64,000 nucleotides of DNA from SG8-30 sp963715485 (lineage in GTDB: Bacteria > Pseudomonadota > Gammaproteobacteria > Steroidobacterales > Steroidobacteraceae), in NCBI GenBank assembly GCA_963715485.1, contig OY970244.1, forward strand, positions 806,001 through 870,000. The letters are read 5' to 3'. Numbering within the stretch: position 1 is the first letter of the stretch; every line of letters starts with the position of its first letter. Below are positions 35,767 through 46,452 of this stretch, piece after piece. The notes under the pieces were generated by a model. That model saw nothing but the letters and a program-made list of their open reading frames with translations. It did not search any database and was not told where the DNA came from. The position numbers were made by a program, and so were the translations under genes.

Positions 35767-36490
35767 CTACCGGCGCAGCTCGTACGCGCAGATCCCCACG
35801 ACCGAGGCGAGGTTCAGCGACTCGATCGCATCGCAGCCCGGCACGGTGAAGCGCGCCGCATTCAGGCCCGCGAGGTCGGCGGCCGGCAGGCCACGCGCCT
35901 CGTTGCCGAACAGGTAGCAGTCATGCCTGTGCGAAGCCCGGCGACGTGAGCGCCTCGCCGCGCATGTCCAGGCAGGCGATGCGGTCGTAACGGTCGCGTA
36001 GCGAGTCCATCCCGACATCGGTCTCGAACGGCAGGTGGAAGATCGCGCCTGCGCTGGCGCGCACCACCTTCGGGTTGTAGGGATCCACGCTGCCCGGTCC
36101 CAGCAGGCAACGAAAGCCCCCGAACCATGCGAGCGTGCGCAGGATCGTGCCGAGGTTGCCCGGGTCCTGCACCTCGTGGAGGTAGATGGCCTTCTCGTCC
36201 TTCCGCGGGGCCGAGCGGCAGCAGGAACGGCACCACGGCAACGAAGCCCCTGGGGCGTCTGTGTGCCGGAGATCCGCGCCATCTGTGCGTCGCTGACGAC
36301 CTGCACCTCGAACGGCGTCTTCCACCCCGACCGTTCCGGGGTGAGGTAGAGGATCGAGTCACGCAGTGCAGGGTTGCGACCTTGCTGCCTTCTGCAGTTC
36401 CAGCACGAGGTGCTCCCCCTCGACCAGGAACCGGCCGGACTGCTCGCGGTACTTCTTCTGGTGCAGCTTGCGGACGTCGTCCAGTTTCAT
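35767..36490 (-). CDS. TrmH/SpoU-type RNA 2'-O-methyltransferase, at least four frame breaks
   Basis: The parts, read in changing frames, give a SPOUT methyltransferase: MKLDDVRKLHQKKYREQSGR and FLVEGEHLVLEL (substrate-binding domain), DSILYLTPERSGW, FVAVVPFL, YLHEVQDPGNLGTILRTLAW, FGGFRCLLGPGSVDPYNPK, VVRASAGAIFHLPF, YLFGNEARGL and CDAIESLNLASVVGICAYEL, the SAM-knot motifs. Such enzymes methylate ribose in rRNA or tRNA. Breaks lie near 36380, 36245, 36210 and 35930. Four breaks in 720 bases is denser than elsewhere, so real decay cannot be excluded. ATG at 36490 overlaps the preceding TGA. Confidence 0.75.
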
Positions 36491-38133
36491 CACGGTGCGG
36501 CCTCCGCGGCGCGAGCTGGCCGTTGCGCGTCGGCGAGCATGGACAGCGCCACCTGTTCGGCGACCTTGATGCCGTCCACGCCGGCCGAGAGGATGCCGCC
36601 CGCATAGCCGGCGCCCTCGCCGGCGGGATAGAGCCCGCGCACATTGACGCTCTGCAGGCTGTTCCTGTCGCGGGTGACGCGCATCGGCGAGGACGTGCGC
36701 GACTCGATGCCGGTCAGCACGGCGTCGTCCCGGTCGAAGCCGCGGATCTGCCTGCCGAAGGCCGGCAACGCGTCGCGGATGGCCTCGGTCACCGCGGCCG
36801 GCAGCAGGTCCGACAGGTCGGTGGGTTTCACGCCGGGCTGGTAGGAGGGCTGCACCTCGCCGAATCCGGTCGAAGGCACGCCGCGCAGGAAGTCGCCGAC
36901 CTGCTGGCCCGGCGCGCAATAGTCGCGCCCCCCGAGTTCGAAGGCCAGGGACTCCAGGCGTTCCTGCAGCTCGACGCCGGCGAGCGGGCCGCCCGGGAAG
37001 TCCTCCTCGGGGGAGATGCCGACCACGATGCCCGCGTTGGCATTGCGCTCGTTGCGCGAATACTGGCTCATGCCGTTGGTGACCACGCGCCCCGGCTCGG
37101 AGGTCGCGGCCACCACCGTGCCACCCGGGCACATGCAGAAGCTGTACACCGTGCGGCCGTTCCCGGCGTGGTGCACCAGCTTGTAGTCGGCGGCCCCGAG
37201 CGCGGGGTGGCCGGCGTGAGGTCCGAGGCGGGCCCGGTCGATCATCGACTGCGGGTGCTCGATGCGAAAGCCGACGGAGAAGGGCTTCGCCTCGATGTGC
37301 ACGCCCCGCCGGTGCAGCATGCGGAAGGTGTCGCGCGCGCTGTGACCGAGCGCCAGCACGACGTGATGGCTGCGGATCTCCGTGCCGTCCTCCAGCACCA
37401 CGCCGGCGACGCGACCGTCCTCGACCGTCAGGTCGGTGACCTTGCTCTCGAAGCGCACCTCGCCGCCGAGCGCGATGATCTCCTGGCGCATGGCGCTGAC
37501 CACGCGCGTCAGCCGGAACGTGCCGATGTGCGGCTTGCTGACATAGAGGATCTCCGGCGGCGCGCCGGCCCGCACGAATTCCTCCATGACCTTGCGGCCG
37601 TGGAACTTCGGGTCCTTGATCTGGCTGTAGAGCTTGCCGTCCGAGAACAGGCCGGCACCGCCCTCGCCGAACTGGACGTTGGATTCCGGCGTCAGCGTGT
37701 TCCTGCGCCACAGGGCCCAGGTGTCCTGCGTGCGGCGCCTGACGTCGCGGCCGCGCTCCAGCACGATGGGACGGAAGCCCATCTGCGCGAGCACCAGCGC
37801 GGCGAACAGCCCGCAGGGACCGAAACCGACGATGAGCGGCCTCTCCTGCAGGTTCCCCGGCGCCTTCGCCACGAAGTGATAACGCGTGTCAGGCGCGGGG
37901 CCGATGCCGGGATCGCCCTGCAGGCGGGCGAGGATCGCCGCCTCGCCGCGAGCCTTCAGGTCGATGGTGTAGACGAACGGGATGGCGTTCTTCCTGCGCG
38001 CGTCATAGCCGCGGCGGAAGACGGTGAACTCCAGCAGTTCGTCGTCGGCAATCCCCAGGCGCCGGACGATCGCCTTGCGCAGCGCGTCCTCGGCATGGTC
38101 GAGCGGCAGGGTCAGGCCGGTGATGCGGATCAC
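36490..38133 (-). CDS. NAD(P)/FAD-dependent oxidoreductase, YP-type
   Basis: About 547 residues. A small N-terminal ferredoxin-like region (RITGLTLPLDHAEDALRKAI, FTVFRRGYDARRKN) precedes a dinucleotide-binding core: PLIVGFGPCGLFAALVLAQM, VLERGRDVRRRTQDTW, GEGGAGLFSDGKL, LALGHSARDTF and the closing GLYPAGEGAGYAGGILSAG, VDGIKVAEQVAL. This is a conserved but uncharacterised bacterial FAD protein. GTG at 38133 is preferred since AGGA lies seven bases upstream; TTG at 38172 is possible. Divergent from rlmE. Confidence 0.82.
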   Translation of the reverse strand: MIRITGLTLPLDHAEDALRKAIVRRLGIADDELLEFTVFRRGYDARRKNAIPFVYTIDLKARGEAAILARLQGDPGIGPAPDTRYHFVAKAPGNLQERPLIVGFGPCGLFAALVLAQMGFRPIVLERGRDVRRRTQDTWALWRRNTLTPESNVQFGEGGAGLFSDGKLYSQIKDPKFHGRKVMEEFVRAGAPPEILYVSKPHIGTFRLTRVVSAMRQEIIALGGEVRFESKVTDLTVEDGRVAGVVLEDGTEIRSHHVVLALGHSARDTFRMLHRRGVHIEAKPFSVGFRIEHPQSMIDRARLGPHAGHPALGAADYKLVHHAGNGRTVYSFCMCPGGTVVAATSEPGRVVTNGMSQYSRNERNANAGIVVGISPEEDFPGGPLAGVELQERLESLAFELGGRDYCAPGQQVGDFLRGVPSTGFGEVQPSYQPGVKPTDLSDLLPAAVTEAIRDALPAFGRQIRGFDRDDAVLTGIESRTSSPMRVTRDRNSLQSVNVRGLYPAGEGAGYAGGILSAGVDGIKVAEQVALSMLADAQRPARAAEAAP

Positions 38134-38249
38134 GCGCAGTTCCTGGCCGGTGTCTCCGGCAGAGGAATACAATGGGACGTCATTGTAGCGGCGCGCAGGC
38201 CCTCCCGTATCGCGTGAGGGTCACCCGGCGCGCGAGGTGCTCCCGGGCC

Positions 38250-38876
38250 GTGGCACGAATCAAGAGCAGCAGCCGCTGGCTGCAGGAACACGTCAGCGAT
38301 CCTTTCGTCAAGCAGGCGCAGAAGGAAGGCTATCGCGCGCGCTCGGCCTACAAGCTGCTCGAGCTCGACGAGAAGGCCCGGCTGTTGCGCCCGGGCATGC
38401 GGGTGCTGGACCTCGGCTCGGCGCCGGGCGGCTGGTCGCAGGTCGCGAGCCGACTCGTCGGCGAACGGGGGCGGGTGATCGCGACCGACATCCTGCCGAT
38501 GGACGCCATCCGCGGCGTGGATTTCGTCCAGGGCGACTTCCGCGAGCAGGCAGTGCTGGACGAGGTCCTTGCCGGCCTCGGTGGTGAGCCGGTGGACGTG
38601 GTCCTCTGCGACATGTCCCCGAACATCAGCGGCGTCAGCTCCGCCGACCAGGCCGCCTCGATCTACCTGCTCGAGCTGGCGCTCGAGGCGGTGCGGCGCG
38701 TGCTGAAGCCGGGCGGGACGTTCGTGGCCAAGCTGTTCCAGGGCACCGGGTCGGACGACTACCTCAGGGAGGTCCGCAAGGACTTCGACAAGGTCTCCAT
38801 CCGCAAGCCGGCGGCGTCGCGATCCCGGTCCCGTGAGGTGTACTTCGTCGCGAAAGGGTTCAGGGGCCAGGCCTGA
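38250..38876 (+). CDS. rlmE: 23S rRNA (uridine-2'-O-)-methyltransferase
   Basis: 208 residues. RlmE (FtsJ/RrmJ) methylates U2552 in the A-loop of 23S rRNA late in 50S assembly. Evidence: ARIKSSSRWLQEHVSDPFVK, RARSAYKLLELDEK (catalytic Lys), VLDLGSAPGGWSQV (SAM), CDMSPNISG (Asp), FVAKLFQGTG (Lys) and SREVYFVAKGF (Glu), so the K-D-K-E tetrad is complete. GTG at 38250 starts the conserved part, preceded by GAGGTG. ftsH, its usual neighbour, is absent; the dpp-type operon converges on it. Confidence 0.94.
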   Translation: MARIKSSSRWLQEHVSDPFVKQAQKEGYRARSAYKLLELDEKARLLRPGMRVLDLGSAPGGWSQVASRLVGERGRVIATDILPMDAIRGVDFVQGDFREQAVLDEVLAGLGGEPVDVVLCDMSPNISGVSSADQAASIYLLELALEAVRRVLKPGGTFVAKLFQGTGSDDYLREVRKDFDKVSIRKPAASRSRSREVYFVAKGFRGQA

Positions 38877-38894
38877 GGGCGCTGCCCGCGGGCA

Positions 38895-39879
<985 letters not shown>

Positions 39880-40857
39880 TCAGCAGGGGTGGAAACAGGC
39901 GACGCGTGACGGGCTGTCCTCGCGGCCGTCGAGTTCCGGCAGTTCCTCGTCGCAGCGCGACGTGCGACGCGAGCAACGGTCCGCGAAACGGCAGCCGCGT
40001 GGCAGGTGCAGCAGGTCCGGGACCATGCCGGGGATGACGGCGAGGTCTTCCTTCTCGCCATGGCCGACCCGCGGGATCGATTCCAGCAGGCCGACGGTGT
40101 AGGGGTGTCGCGGCTGCCCGAACAGCGGCCCGATCTCCGCCTTCTCGGCGATGCGGCCGCAGTACATGACGATCGCGCGGTGGCAGGTCTCCGCGACCAC
40201 GCCCAGGTCGTGGGTCACCAGGATCATCGCCATGTGGAATTCCTGCTGGAGCTTCACGATCTGCTCCAGCACCTGTGCCTGGGTGGTGACATCGAGCGCC
40301 GTCGTGGGTTCGTCGGCGACGATCAGCTTGGGGTCGCAGGACAGCGCCATGGCGATCACCACGCGCTGTCGCATGCCGCCCGAGAGCTGGTGCGGGTACT
40401 CGTCGATGCGCTTGTCGGGCGCGGGTATGCCGACCTTGGCCAGCAGCTCGATCGCGGCCGCGCGTGCCTGGCGCCCGCTCAGGCCCTTGTAGCGCCGCAG
40501 CACGTCGATCATCTGGTTGCCGACGGTGAACACCGGGTTCAGCGCGGTCATCGGCTCCTGGAAGATCATCGCGATGTCCTGGCCGCGGATGCCGCGAAAC
40601 TCGGCCTCCGGCAGCCCGACCAGCTCCCGCCCGTTGAACTCGATGCTGCCGCCGGCGATGCGGCCCGGCGGGCTCGGGATCAGGCCGAGGATGGCCAGGC
40701 CGGTGACGGTCTTGCCGCAACCGGACTCGCCGACCAGCCCCAGTGTCTCGTTCGGGAACACGTCGAAGCTGACGCGGTCGACGGCGCGCACCTTGCCGTT
40801 CTCGGTGGAGAACTCCACCACGAGGTCGCGGACCTTGAGCAGTGGCTGGCGGCTCAC
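39880..40857 (-). CDS. Oligopeptide ABC transporter ATPase, DppD/OppD type
   Basis: 325 residues. First ATPase of the importer: Walker A GESGCGKTV, MIFQEPMTALNPV, signature QLSGGMRQRVVIAMAL, Walker B LIVADEPTTALD, and the C-terminal peptide-transporter domain with HPYTVGLLESIP and the cysteine group CRFADRCSRRTSRC. GTG at 40857 overlaps the dppC stop (GTGA). Intact. Confidence 0.93.
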   Translation of the reverse strand: MSRQPLLKVRDLVVEFSTENGKVRAVDRVSFDVFPNETLGLVGESGCGKTVTGLAILGLIPSPPGRIAGGSIEFNGRELVGLPEAEFRGIRGQDIAMIFQEPMTALNPVFTVGNQMIDVLRRYKGLSGRQARAAAIELLAKVGIPAPDKRIDEYPHQLSGGMRQRVVIAMALSCDPKLIVADEPTTALDVTTQAQVLEQIVKLQQEFHMAMILVTHDLGVVAETCHRAIVMYCGRIAEKAEIGPLFGQPRHPYTVGLLESIPRVGHGEKEDLAVIPGMVPDLLHLPRGCRFADRCSRRTSRCDEELPELDGREDSPSRVACFHPC

Positions 40858-41750
40858 GACACCTGCCTCGGGTCGAGCGCGTCCTGCAGCGCGTCGGAGA
40901 ACATGTTGAAGGCCATCACCAGGCCGAACATCAGCACCGAGGCCGCCAGGAAGTTGTTGAAGAAGCCGGCCAGCACCTCGAAGGTGCTCTCGGCGATCAT
41001 CAGGCCCCAGCTCATGCCGTCCTTCACGCCGAGGCCGAGGAAGCTGAGGATCACCTCGGACTTGATGGCGGCGACGAAGGTGATGGTGGCCTGCACCAGC
41101 AGGATGTGCAGCGTGTTGGGAATGATGTGGCGCAGGATGATCGTGTACTCGGGGACGCCGATGGCATGCGCCGCCTCGACGAACTCGAGGTTCTTCAGCT
41201 TGATGACCTCGCCACGGACCAGCCTGCCGGTGGTGATCCAGAAGGTCGAGATCATCGCCACGTGCATGGCGTAGGGGTTGCCGGCCAGCGCGAAGGCGAT
41301 GGCCGCGACCAGCAGGTAGAAGGGGATCGAGTCGAGCACGCCCATCACCCAGAGGATGACCTCGTCGGTGAAGCGGCCGCTGAAGAAGCCCGCCAGCGCG
41401 CCGAGCAGCGCGCCGAGCAGCGTCGACAGCACGGCGACCACGAGGCCGACCTCGAAGGCGGTGCTGACGCTGTAGAGCGAGCGGTCGAAGATGTCCTGGC
41501 CGATCAGGTTGGTGCCGAACCAGTGCGCGGCGGACATCGGCTCCCACTTGCCGCCGTCGACATCCGCCCAGCCGGTCGCCCACCAGCCGAACCAGACGCC
41601 CAGCGCGGCGATGAAGTAGGCGACCACGATGGCCAGCCCGAGCATGCCGGCGCGATCGCGGCGGAACTTCCACGCGGCCTTCGACCACAGCGACTGGCGG
41701 CGCCCGGTGCCGGCGACGGCGGCCTCGACGGTGGGGGCCACGGCGTTCAT
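40854..41750 (-). CDS. Oligopeptide ABC transporter permease, DppC/OppC type
   Basis: 298 residues with a cytosolic N-terminus (OppC_N: WKFRRDRAGMLGLAIVVAYF) and six membrane helices. The coupling-helix motif EAAHAIGVPEYTIILRHIIPN contacts the ATPases. The large periplasmic loop with HWFGTNLIGQDIFDR is typical for the C-type subunit. Overlaps dppB by four bases (ATGA). Confidence 0.93.
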   Translation of the reverse strand: MNAVAPTVEAAVAGTGRRQSLWSKAAWKFRRDRAGMLGLAIVVAYFIAALGVWFGWWATGWADVDGGKWEPMSAAHWFGTNLIGQDIFDRSLYSVSTAFEVGLVVAVLSTLLGALLGALAGFFSGRFTDEVILWVMGVLDSIPFYLLVAAIAFALAGNPYAMHVAMISTFWITTGRLVRGEVIKLKNLEFVEAAHAIGVPEYTIILRHIIPNTLHILLVQATITFVAAIKSEVILSFLGLGVKDGMSWGLMIAESTFEVLAGFFNNFLAASVLMFGLVMAFNMFSDALQDALDPRQVS

Positions 41751-42700
41751 CCGAGCGACACCCGCGGGTCCACCGCCCGGTAGAGGATGTCGGTCAGCAG
41801 CTGCGCCAGCACGAACATCACCGCCGTCAGGCCGACCACTGCCTTGAGCACCGGCTGGTCGCCCGTGGTGATGGCATCGAAGGTGACCTTGCCGACGCCC
41901 GGGATGCCGAAGTAGCTCTCCACCAGCAGCGCGCCGCTGATGACGATGAGGGGAATGGAGAACACGACGCGCGTGATGATCGGGATCATGCAGTTCTTGA
42001 GCACGTTGCGGTACAGCAGCTTGCCGGGCGGCACGCCGAAGGCCCGGGCCGTCCGCACGTGGTCGCGCGTCATCTCCTCGACGATCACCGACCGGTAGAA
42101 CCTGGTGTTGTAGCCGAGGGCGACGAACACCGTCGCCATGGTCGGCACGGCGACGTAGTCGATGTAGTCGGCGAAGGAGTGCACGTTCCAGCCGCGTACC
42201 GGGAAGATGCCCAGGCCCTGGCTGGAGGAGAAGATCACCTGGAAGGCGATGATGACGATCAGGTAGCTGATGCTCATGCCGATCACGGAGAATCCCATGA
42301 TCACCTTGTCCGGCCAGCGGCTGCGGAAATTCGCGGCGAGCAGCGCCAGCATGATCGCCAGCAGGTTCCCGAGCAGGAAGCCCGGCAGCACCAGCACCAT
42401 CGACACCGGGATGGTCCGCCCGAGCAGGGCGCTGACCTTCTCTCCGGTCGAGTTCGAGTGGCCGAAGTCGAGGGTGACCAGCTCGCGAAGGTAGTCGGCG
42501 TAGCGCGCGACAAACGGCTTGTCGTAGCCCAGCTGGTGGCGGATCTCGGCGATCTGCTCCGGCGTCGGGTTCTTGCCCAGCAGCTCGTAGGTCTGGTCGG
42601 GACCGAAGTACACCATGAGCAGGAAGCTGACGAAGGTGACGCCGAGGATCAGCGGGATCCCGGACACCAGCTTGCGCAACGCGTACTGCAGGACCTCCAT
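41747..42700 (-). CDS. Oligopeptide ABC transporter permease, DppB/OppB type
   Basis: 317 residues, six membrane helices. N-terminal LRKLVSGIPLILGVTFVSF, the GYDKPFVARYADYL loop, and the coupling motif TARAFGVPPGKLLYRNVLKN are family marks. ATG at 42700, two bases after the stop of the binding-protein gene, so translation is coupled. The longer opening upstream lies inside that gene and is not needed. Confidence 0.93.
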   Translation of the reverse strand: MEVLQYALRKLVSGIPLILGVTFVSFLLMVYFGPDQTYELLGKNPTPEQIAEIRHQLGYDKPFVARYADYLRELVTLDFGHSNSTGEKVSALLGRTIPVSMVLVLPGFLLGNLLAIMLALLAANFRSRWPDKVIMGFSVIGMSISYLIVIIAFQVIFSSSQGLGIFPVRGWNVHSFADYIDYVAVPTMATVFVALGYNTRFYRSVIVEEMTRDHVRTARAFGVPPGKLLYRNVLKNCMIPIITRVVFSIPLIVISGALLVESYFGIPGVGKVTFDAITTGDQPVLKAVVGLTAVMFVLAQLLTDILYRAVDPRVSLG

Positions 42701-42702
42701 GC

Positions 42703-44538
42703 TCAGTCCTCGAGGTCCACGTACTTCAGGAAGAACCCGCCGACGATCTCGCGATCGGGCAGGGCGATCACGTCCTTGTGCCACAGGTGGATGCGCGTGC
42801 GTGCCAGTCCGGTCACGGCCAGGCAGTCATCGATCACCATCTGGTTCATGCGCCGGTAGATCTCCGTGCGCTCCGGCGAGGGCAGCATGACGCTCGACTG
42901 GTCGTACAGCCGGTCGTACTCGGGGTTGCGGTAGTTGGTGTCGTTGGACCCCGGCGAGCTGTTCGGCCCGTAGAACAGCTGCAGCGTGTTCTGGGCGTCC
43001 GGGTAGTCCAGCCCCCATCCCTTGGCGACCCAGGGCAGCTCGGCCTGCTTCCAGGCCTTGCTGATGTCGCCGAAGGTGGCGTACTGCTTCAGCACCACCT
43101 TGGAAGGCGGGTAGCCGATCTCCTTCAGCCAGGCGCGGAACTGCTCGAAGTTCAGCCGGCTGATGACGCCGGCGGTCGCCCCGTAGGTCAGGACCGGCAG
43201 GTTGTCCGCGTTCCAGCCGTTCTCGGCCAGCAGGCGCCGCGCGCCCTCGACGTCGCGCGTGATGCTCTCGTCCGACAGGTCCGGGTCGAACTCGGGCGTC
43301 GCCGGGACGATGATGCCGGGAAAGACCAGCCCGATTCCCGCGTAGAAGCTCTCGTTCCGGGCCGGCCAGTCGAAGGACTTGATCATGGCGCAGCGCAGGG
43401 CCTTGTTGCGCCGTTCGCGTTCCGGATCGGGGTGGTAGCCGAACTCGGGCAGGGCGAGGTTGAAGGTCTGGAAGATGAACCCCGCCTCCGGGCCCGCGTA
43501 GAGCTGGTACTTCGACGCGTACTCGGGCTTCAGCCGGATGGGATGCTTGGACTCGAGCACCAGGTCCACCTGTTCGTTCGGCACCGTCGTGTACTGGATC
43601 TCGTCGCCCTTGGTGAACGAGTTCCAGCGAGCCGAGGGCTCGCCGATGAAATGGATCTCCAGGCGATCGATGAACGGCGGCGAGCGGCCCTCGATGCGCT
43701 CCAGGTGGTACTGCCCCTGCGTCGCCGGGTCGTAGCCTTCCGCCTCGAGGTCCACCGGCTCCTGGCGGTACTTGGGGTTGCGGTCCATGACGATGCGGGC
43801 CGTGTCGTAGGACACGACGCGAAACGGGCCGGAACCGACCGGCCGGATGGCGAACTCGCGGCCGTAGTGTTCGACCGCCTCCCGTGGCACGACGGACGAG
43901 TAGCCCTGCGCGAGCGAGTCCAGCAGCTGCGGATAGGGCTCCACCAGCCTGACCTGCAGCGTGTGGCGATCGAGCGCGCGCAGGCCCTCGACCTCGGCAT
44001 CGTAGTCGGCCCCGGCCTCCTTCCATTCCTCCAGTCCGGCTATCCGGCCCTGCCACAGCCAGGCGCCCTGGGCCCGGGTTGCGGGGTCGAAGTGCCGCTT
44101 GATGGAGTAGACGATGTCCTCGGCGACGAGCTCCCGGCCGATGCCGTCCGGAAAGGCCGGGTCGTCGATGAAGTGCACGCCTTGCTTGATGCGGATGGTA
44201 TAGGTCAGCTGGTCGTCCGAGATCTCCGGCCAGCCCTCAGCGAGGTTCGGCTTGAGCTCATAGGGACGCGCCAGGTACTTGTAGGAGTACAGCGTGTCGT
44301 AGGCGTTGATCAGGACGTGGTTGGCGTAGACGTTCGACCCCTGTACCGGGTCGAGACTGGTCGGCGACTGGTCCATGCCATGGCGATAGACCTTCAGGGC
44401 ACTGCCGTCGGCTGCCGGCGGTGCGCTGGTGCGTGCACCGCGCTCTCCGCCACAGCCGGCCAGCACCACGAGAGCCCCCAGCACGAGCATCGCGGTCAGG
44501 CGCAGCCTTGCAGCCGTGGATGTGCTGACCTCCATCAT
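42703..44538 (-). CDS. Oligopeptide ABC transporter substrate-binding lipoprotein
   Basis: 611 residues. Lipoprotein signal with LVVLAGC lipobox, then the family 5 binding-protein fold (SBP_bac_5): LDPVQGSNVYANHVLINAYD, PNLAEGWPEISDDQLTYTIR, VAEDIVYSIKRHFDP, RPVGSGPFRVVSYD and the C-terminal LDYPDAQNTLQLFYGPNSSP. It catches peptides or similar solutes in the periplasm for the permeases downstream. First gene of the five-gene operon. It is larger than DppA (about 535), nearer to the group that also binds longer or modified peptides. Confidence 0.9.
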   Translation of the reverse strand: MMEVSTSTAARLRLTAMLVLGALVVLAGCGGERGARTSAPPAADGSALKVYRHGMDQSPTSLDPVQGSNVYANHVLINAYDTLYSYKYLARPYELKPNLAEGWPEISDDQLTYTIRIKQGVHFIDDPAFPDGIGRELVAEDIVYSIKRHFDPATRAQGAWLWQGRIAGLEEWKEAGADYDAEVEGLRALDRHTLQVRLVEPYPQLLDSLAQGYSSVVPREAVEHYGREFAIRPVGSGPFRVVSYDTARIVMDRNPKYRQEPVDLEAEGYDPATQGQYHLERIEGRSPPFIDRLEIHFIGEPSARWNSFTKGDEIQYTTVPNEQVDLVLESKHPIRLKPEYASKYQLYAGPEAGFIFQTFNLALPEFGYHPDPERERRNKALRCAMIKSFDWPARNESFYAGIGLVFPGIIVPATPEFDPDLSDESITRDVEGARRLLAENGWNADNLPVLTYGATAGVISRLNFEQFRAWLKEIGYPPSKVVLKQYATFGDISKAWKQAELPWVAKGWGLDYPDAQNTLQLFYGPNSSPGSNDTNYRNPEYDRLYDQSSVMLPSPERTEIYRRMNQMVIDDCLAVTGLARTRIHLWHKDVIALPDREIVGGFFLKYVDLED

Positions 44539-44648
44539 AGGGCGCGCATGGTAACGTCACCCCGGCGCCCGTGTCTCCCACTTCGACGCCCTCTTGCAGG
44601 ACACGGCAGCGCCCTCGTGTGCGACCCGGTCGATGGGAGGAGCCGGTG

Positions 44649-45587
44649 GTGGAGGCCCGGGAAAGACGCATCGGACTGGCGCTGGGCAGCGGCTCGGCGC
44701 GCGGCTGGGCGCATCTCGGCGTGCTGAAGGCGCTCGAGGAGCGCGGCATCCGGCCGCAGGTCGTCAGCGGCGCTTCCGTCGGTGCACTGGTCGCCGCGGC
44801 CTACGCCAGCGACCAGGTGGAACCGCTGGAGGACTGGGTCCGCACCCTGACGCGCGTCGACGTCTGGCGCCTGCTGGACACCACCTTCCGTGGCGGCGGC
44901 GTGATGCGCGGCAACCGCCTGATGCAGGCCATCGGCGAGCAGATCGAGGACCGCCGCATCGAGGACCTGCCGGTCGTCTTCGGCGCGGTCGCAGCGGACC
45001 TGAATACCGGCGAGGAGATCTGGCTGCGGGACGGCTCGATGCTGGCGGCGGTGCGGGCCTCGAGCGGGATGCCCGGCCTGTTCACGCCCATCTGGCACAA
45101 GTCGCGCTGGATGATCGACGGGGGCGTGGTCAACCCGGTGCCCGTCACGCTCTGCCGCGCACTCGGCGCCGACTACGTGATCGCCGTCAACCTGAATGTC
45201 CCGGTCAGCCAGCGCTGGGCCGGGCGCCGACCGCAGCCCGAGGTCGCGCCACCCCTGCTGGAAGCACCGGAGAAGGGCAACGAGGCGAGCTGGGCCTCGA
45301 TGGACAAGTGGAGCGAGCTGATGGGCGGGCTGGTCGAGTCGCTGCGTCCGTCCTCGAGCGCGGGGCCCGGGCTGTTCGAGGTCATGGCGGGCTCGATCCA
45401 CATCATGCAGGAGCACATCGCGCGCAGCCGCATGGCGGGAGATCCGCCGAACCTGACCATCGCCCCCGACCTCGGCCACTTCCAGCTGATGGACTTCCAC
45501 CGTGCGGAGGAGGCCATCGATATCGGCTACCGGACGACGGATGCGGCGCTGGCGGCGCTGGAGCCCGACGAGGGCCAGCCGGGTTGA
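44649..45587 (+). CDS. Patatin-like phospholipase (RssA/NTE type)
   Basis: 312 residues. Patatin fold with oxyanion motif GSGSARGWAHLGVLKALEE, nucleophile SGASVGALVAAAYAS (GxSxG), and the acid in IDGGVVNPVPV, giving the Ser-Asp dyad. RssA-like proteins are cytosolic or membrane-associated lipid acyl hydrolases. GTG at 44649 (or 44646) follows a strong GGAGGAG. Divergent from the peptide importer with about 110 bases between, so the promoters may overlap. Substrate unknown. Confidence 0.88.
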   Translation: MEARERRIGLALGSGSARGWAHLGVLKALEERGIRPQVVSGASVGALVAAAYASDQVEPLEDWVRTLTRVDVWRLLDTTFRGGGVMRGNRLMQAIGEQIEDRRIEDLPVVFGAVAADLNTGEEIWLRDGSMLAAVRASSGMPGLFTPIWHKSRWMIDGGVVNPVPVTLCRALGADYVIAVNLNVPVSQRWAGRRPQPEVAPPLLEAPEKGNEASWASMDKWSELMGGLVESLRPSSSAGPGLFEVMAGSIHIMQEHIARSRMAGDPPNLTIAPDLGHFQLMDFHRAEEAIDIGYRTTDAALAALEPDEGQPG

Positions 45588-45643
45588 ATTATCATTGGTG
45601 CAGCGTGAGCTGTGTCCGCCGGGATGGCGGAAAGGAGTGAGGA

Positions 45644-46135
45644 ATGGACCTGTTCGGATTCGTGAAGGACGTGGGACGCCGGTTGTTCAAGAAGGACGAG
45701 GAGGCGGCCGAGAAGATCCGCGACCACATCCTGGCCAGCAACCCGGGCGTCGAGGACCTCGAGGTGACCTACGACAACGGCATCGTGGGCCTGAAGGGCC
45801 GGTGCACCCGTCCGGATGCCTTCCAGAAGTGCGTGCTGATGGCCGGCAACGTGCAGGGTGTCATCGACGTGTATGCGTCGGGCCTGCAGCCGTTCGTGGC
45901 GCCGAAGCCCGAGGAGACACCGATCGGTGGGACCCACCAGCATGCGCATCCGACGCCGGAGCAGCGCGCCGAGGAGTACTACGTCATCGAGCGCGGCGAC
46001 ACGCTGTCGCACATCGCGAAGCGTTACTACGGCAACGCCAACAAGTGGCCCGATCTCTTCGAGGCCAACCGCGAGGTGATCGAGGACCCCGACAAGATCT
46101 TCCCCGGGCAGAAGATCCGGGTGCCCCTCGCCTGA
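45644..46135 (+). CDS. kbp: BON-LysM protein, Kbp/YgaU type
   Basis: 163 residues. The layout matches E. coli Kbp (YgaU): a short amphipathic start MDLFGFVKDVGRRLFKK, a BON domain (about 25-85) and a LysM domain (about 110-163: YYVIERGDTLSHIAKRYYG, IFPGQKIRVPL). Kbp is a cytosolic potassium sensor; in this protein no secretion signal is seen, in agreement. SD GGAGTGAGG before ATG 45644. Confidence 0.88.
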   Translation: MDLFGFVKDVGRRLFKKDEEAAEKIRDHILASNPGVEDLEVTYDNGIVGLKGRCTRPDAFQKCVLMAGNVQGVIDVYASGLQPFVAPKPEETPIGGTHQHAHPTPEQRAEEYYVIERGDTLSHIAKRYYGNANKWPDLFEANREVIEDPDKIFPGQKIRVPLA

Positions 46136-46452
46136 CGGCACTTCTGGTAGTCCATGGGCTACATGGGCTGCAACATGAGGGTGCTGGCCATCGCAGCGTT
46201 CGTCGCCGGCCCTCGCCGCCTTGCGCCGGTCCGATGCCGGCGCTACGCTGGCCGCCCTTTCCACCAGAACACGAGGTCGTGAGCGCTATGGATGCCAAAG
46301 CCGTCACTTCCGGCCGCGTGTCGCCACCGGCTCCCGGAGTCCGCGCCCCAGCCTGATCGCCGGCGCCCGGTCCGATCGCCTTCGACCCCCGGCCGCAGTC
46401 CCGGCTTCCGCTTGCGGAGGCTGACATCGTGCGATTGCCTCAGGGGTTTGAA
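46136..46452. other. Gap between kbp and rsgA with no convincing gene
   Basis: A reading starting near 46175 (MRVLAIAAFVAG) looks like the start of a signal peptide but soon decays; with the many indels in this window a tiny frame-broken secreted protein cannot be ruled out. A second 22-codon opening at 46290 shows no family features. No terminator or repeat stands out. Confidence 0.3.

Noticed and set aside
46290..46358. 22-codon open frame before rsgA
   Set aside because: No convincing ribosome binding site for it, no family pattern, and readable only by chance in a GC-rich gap.
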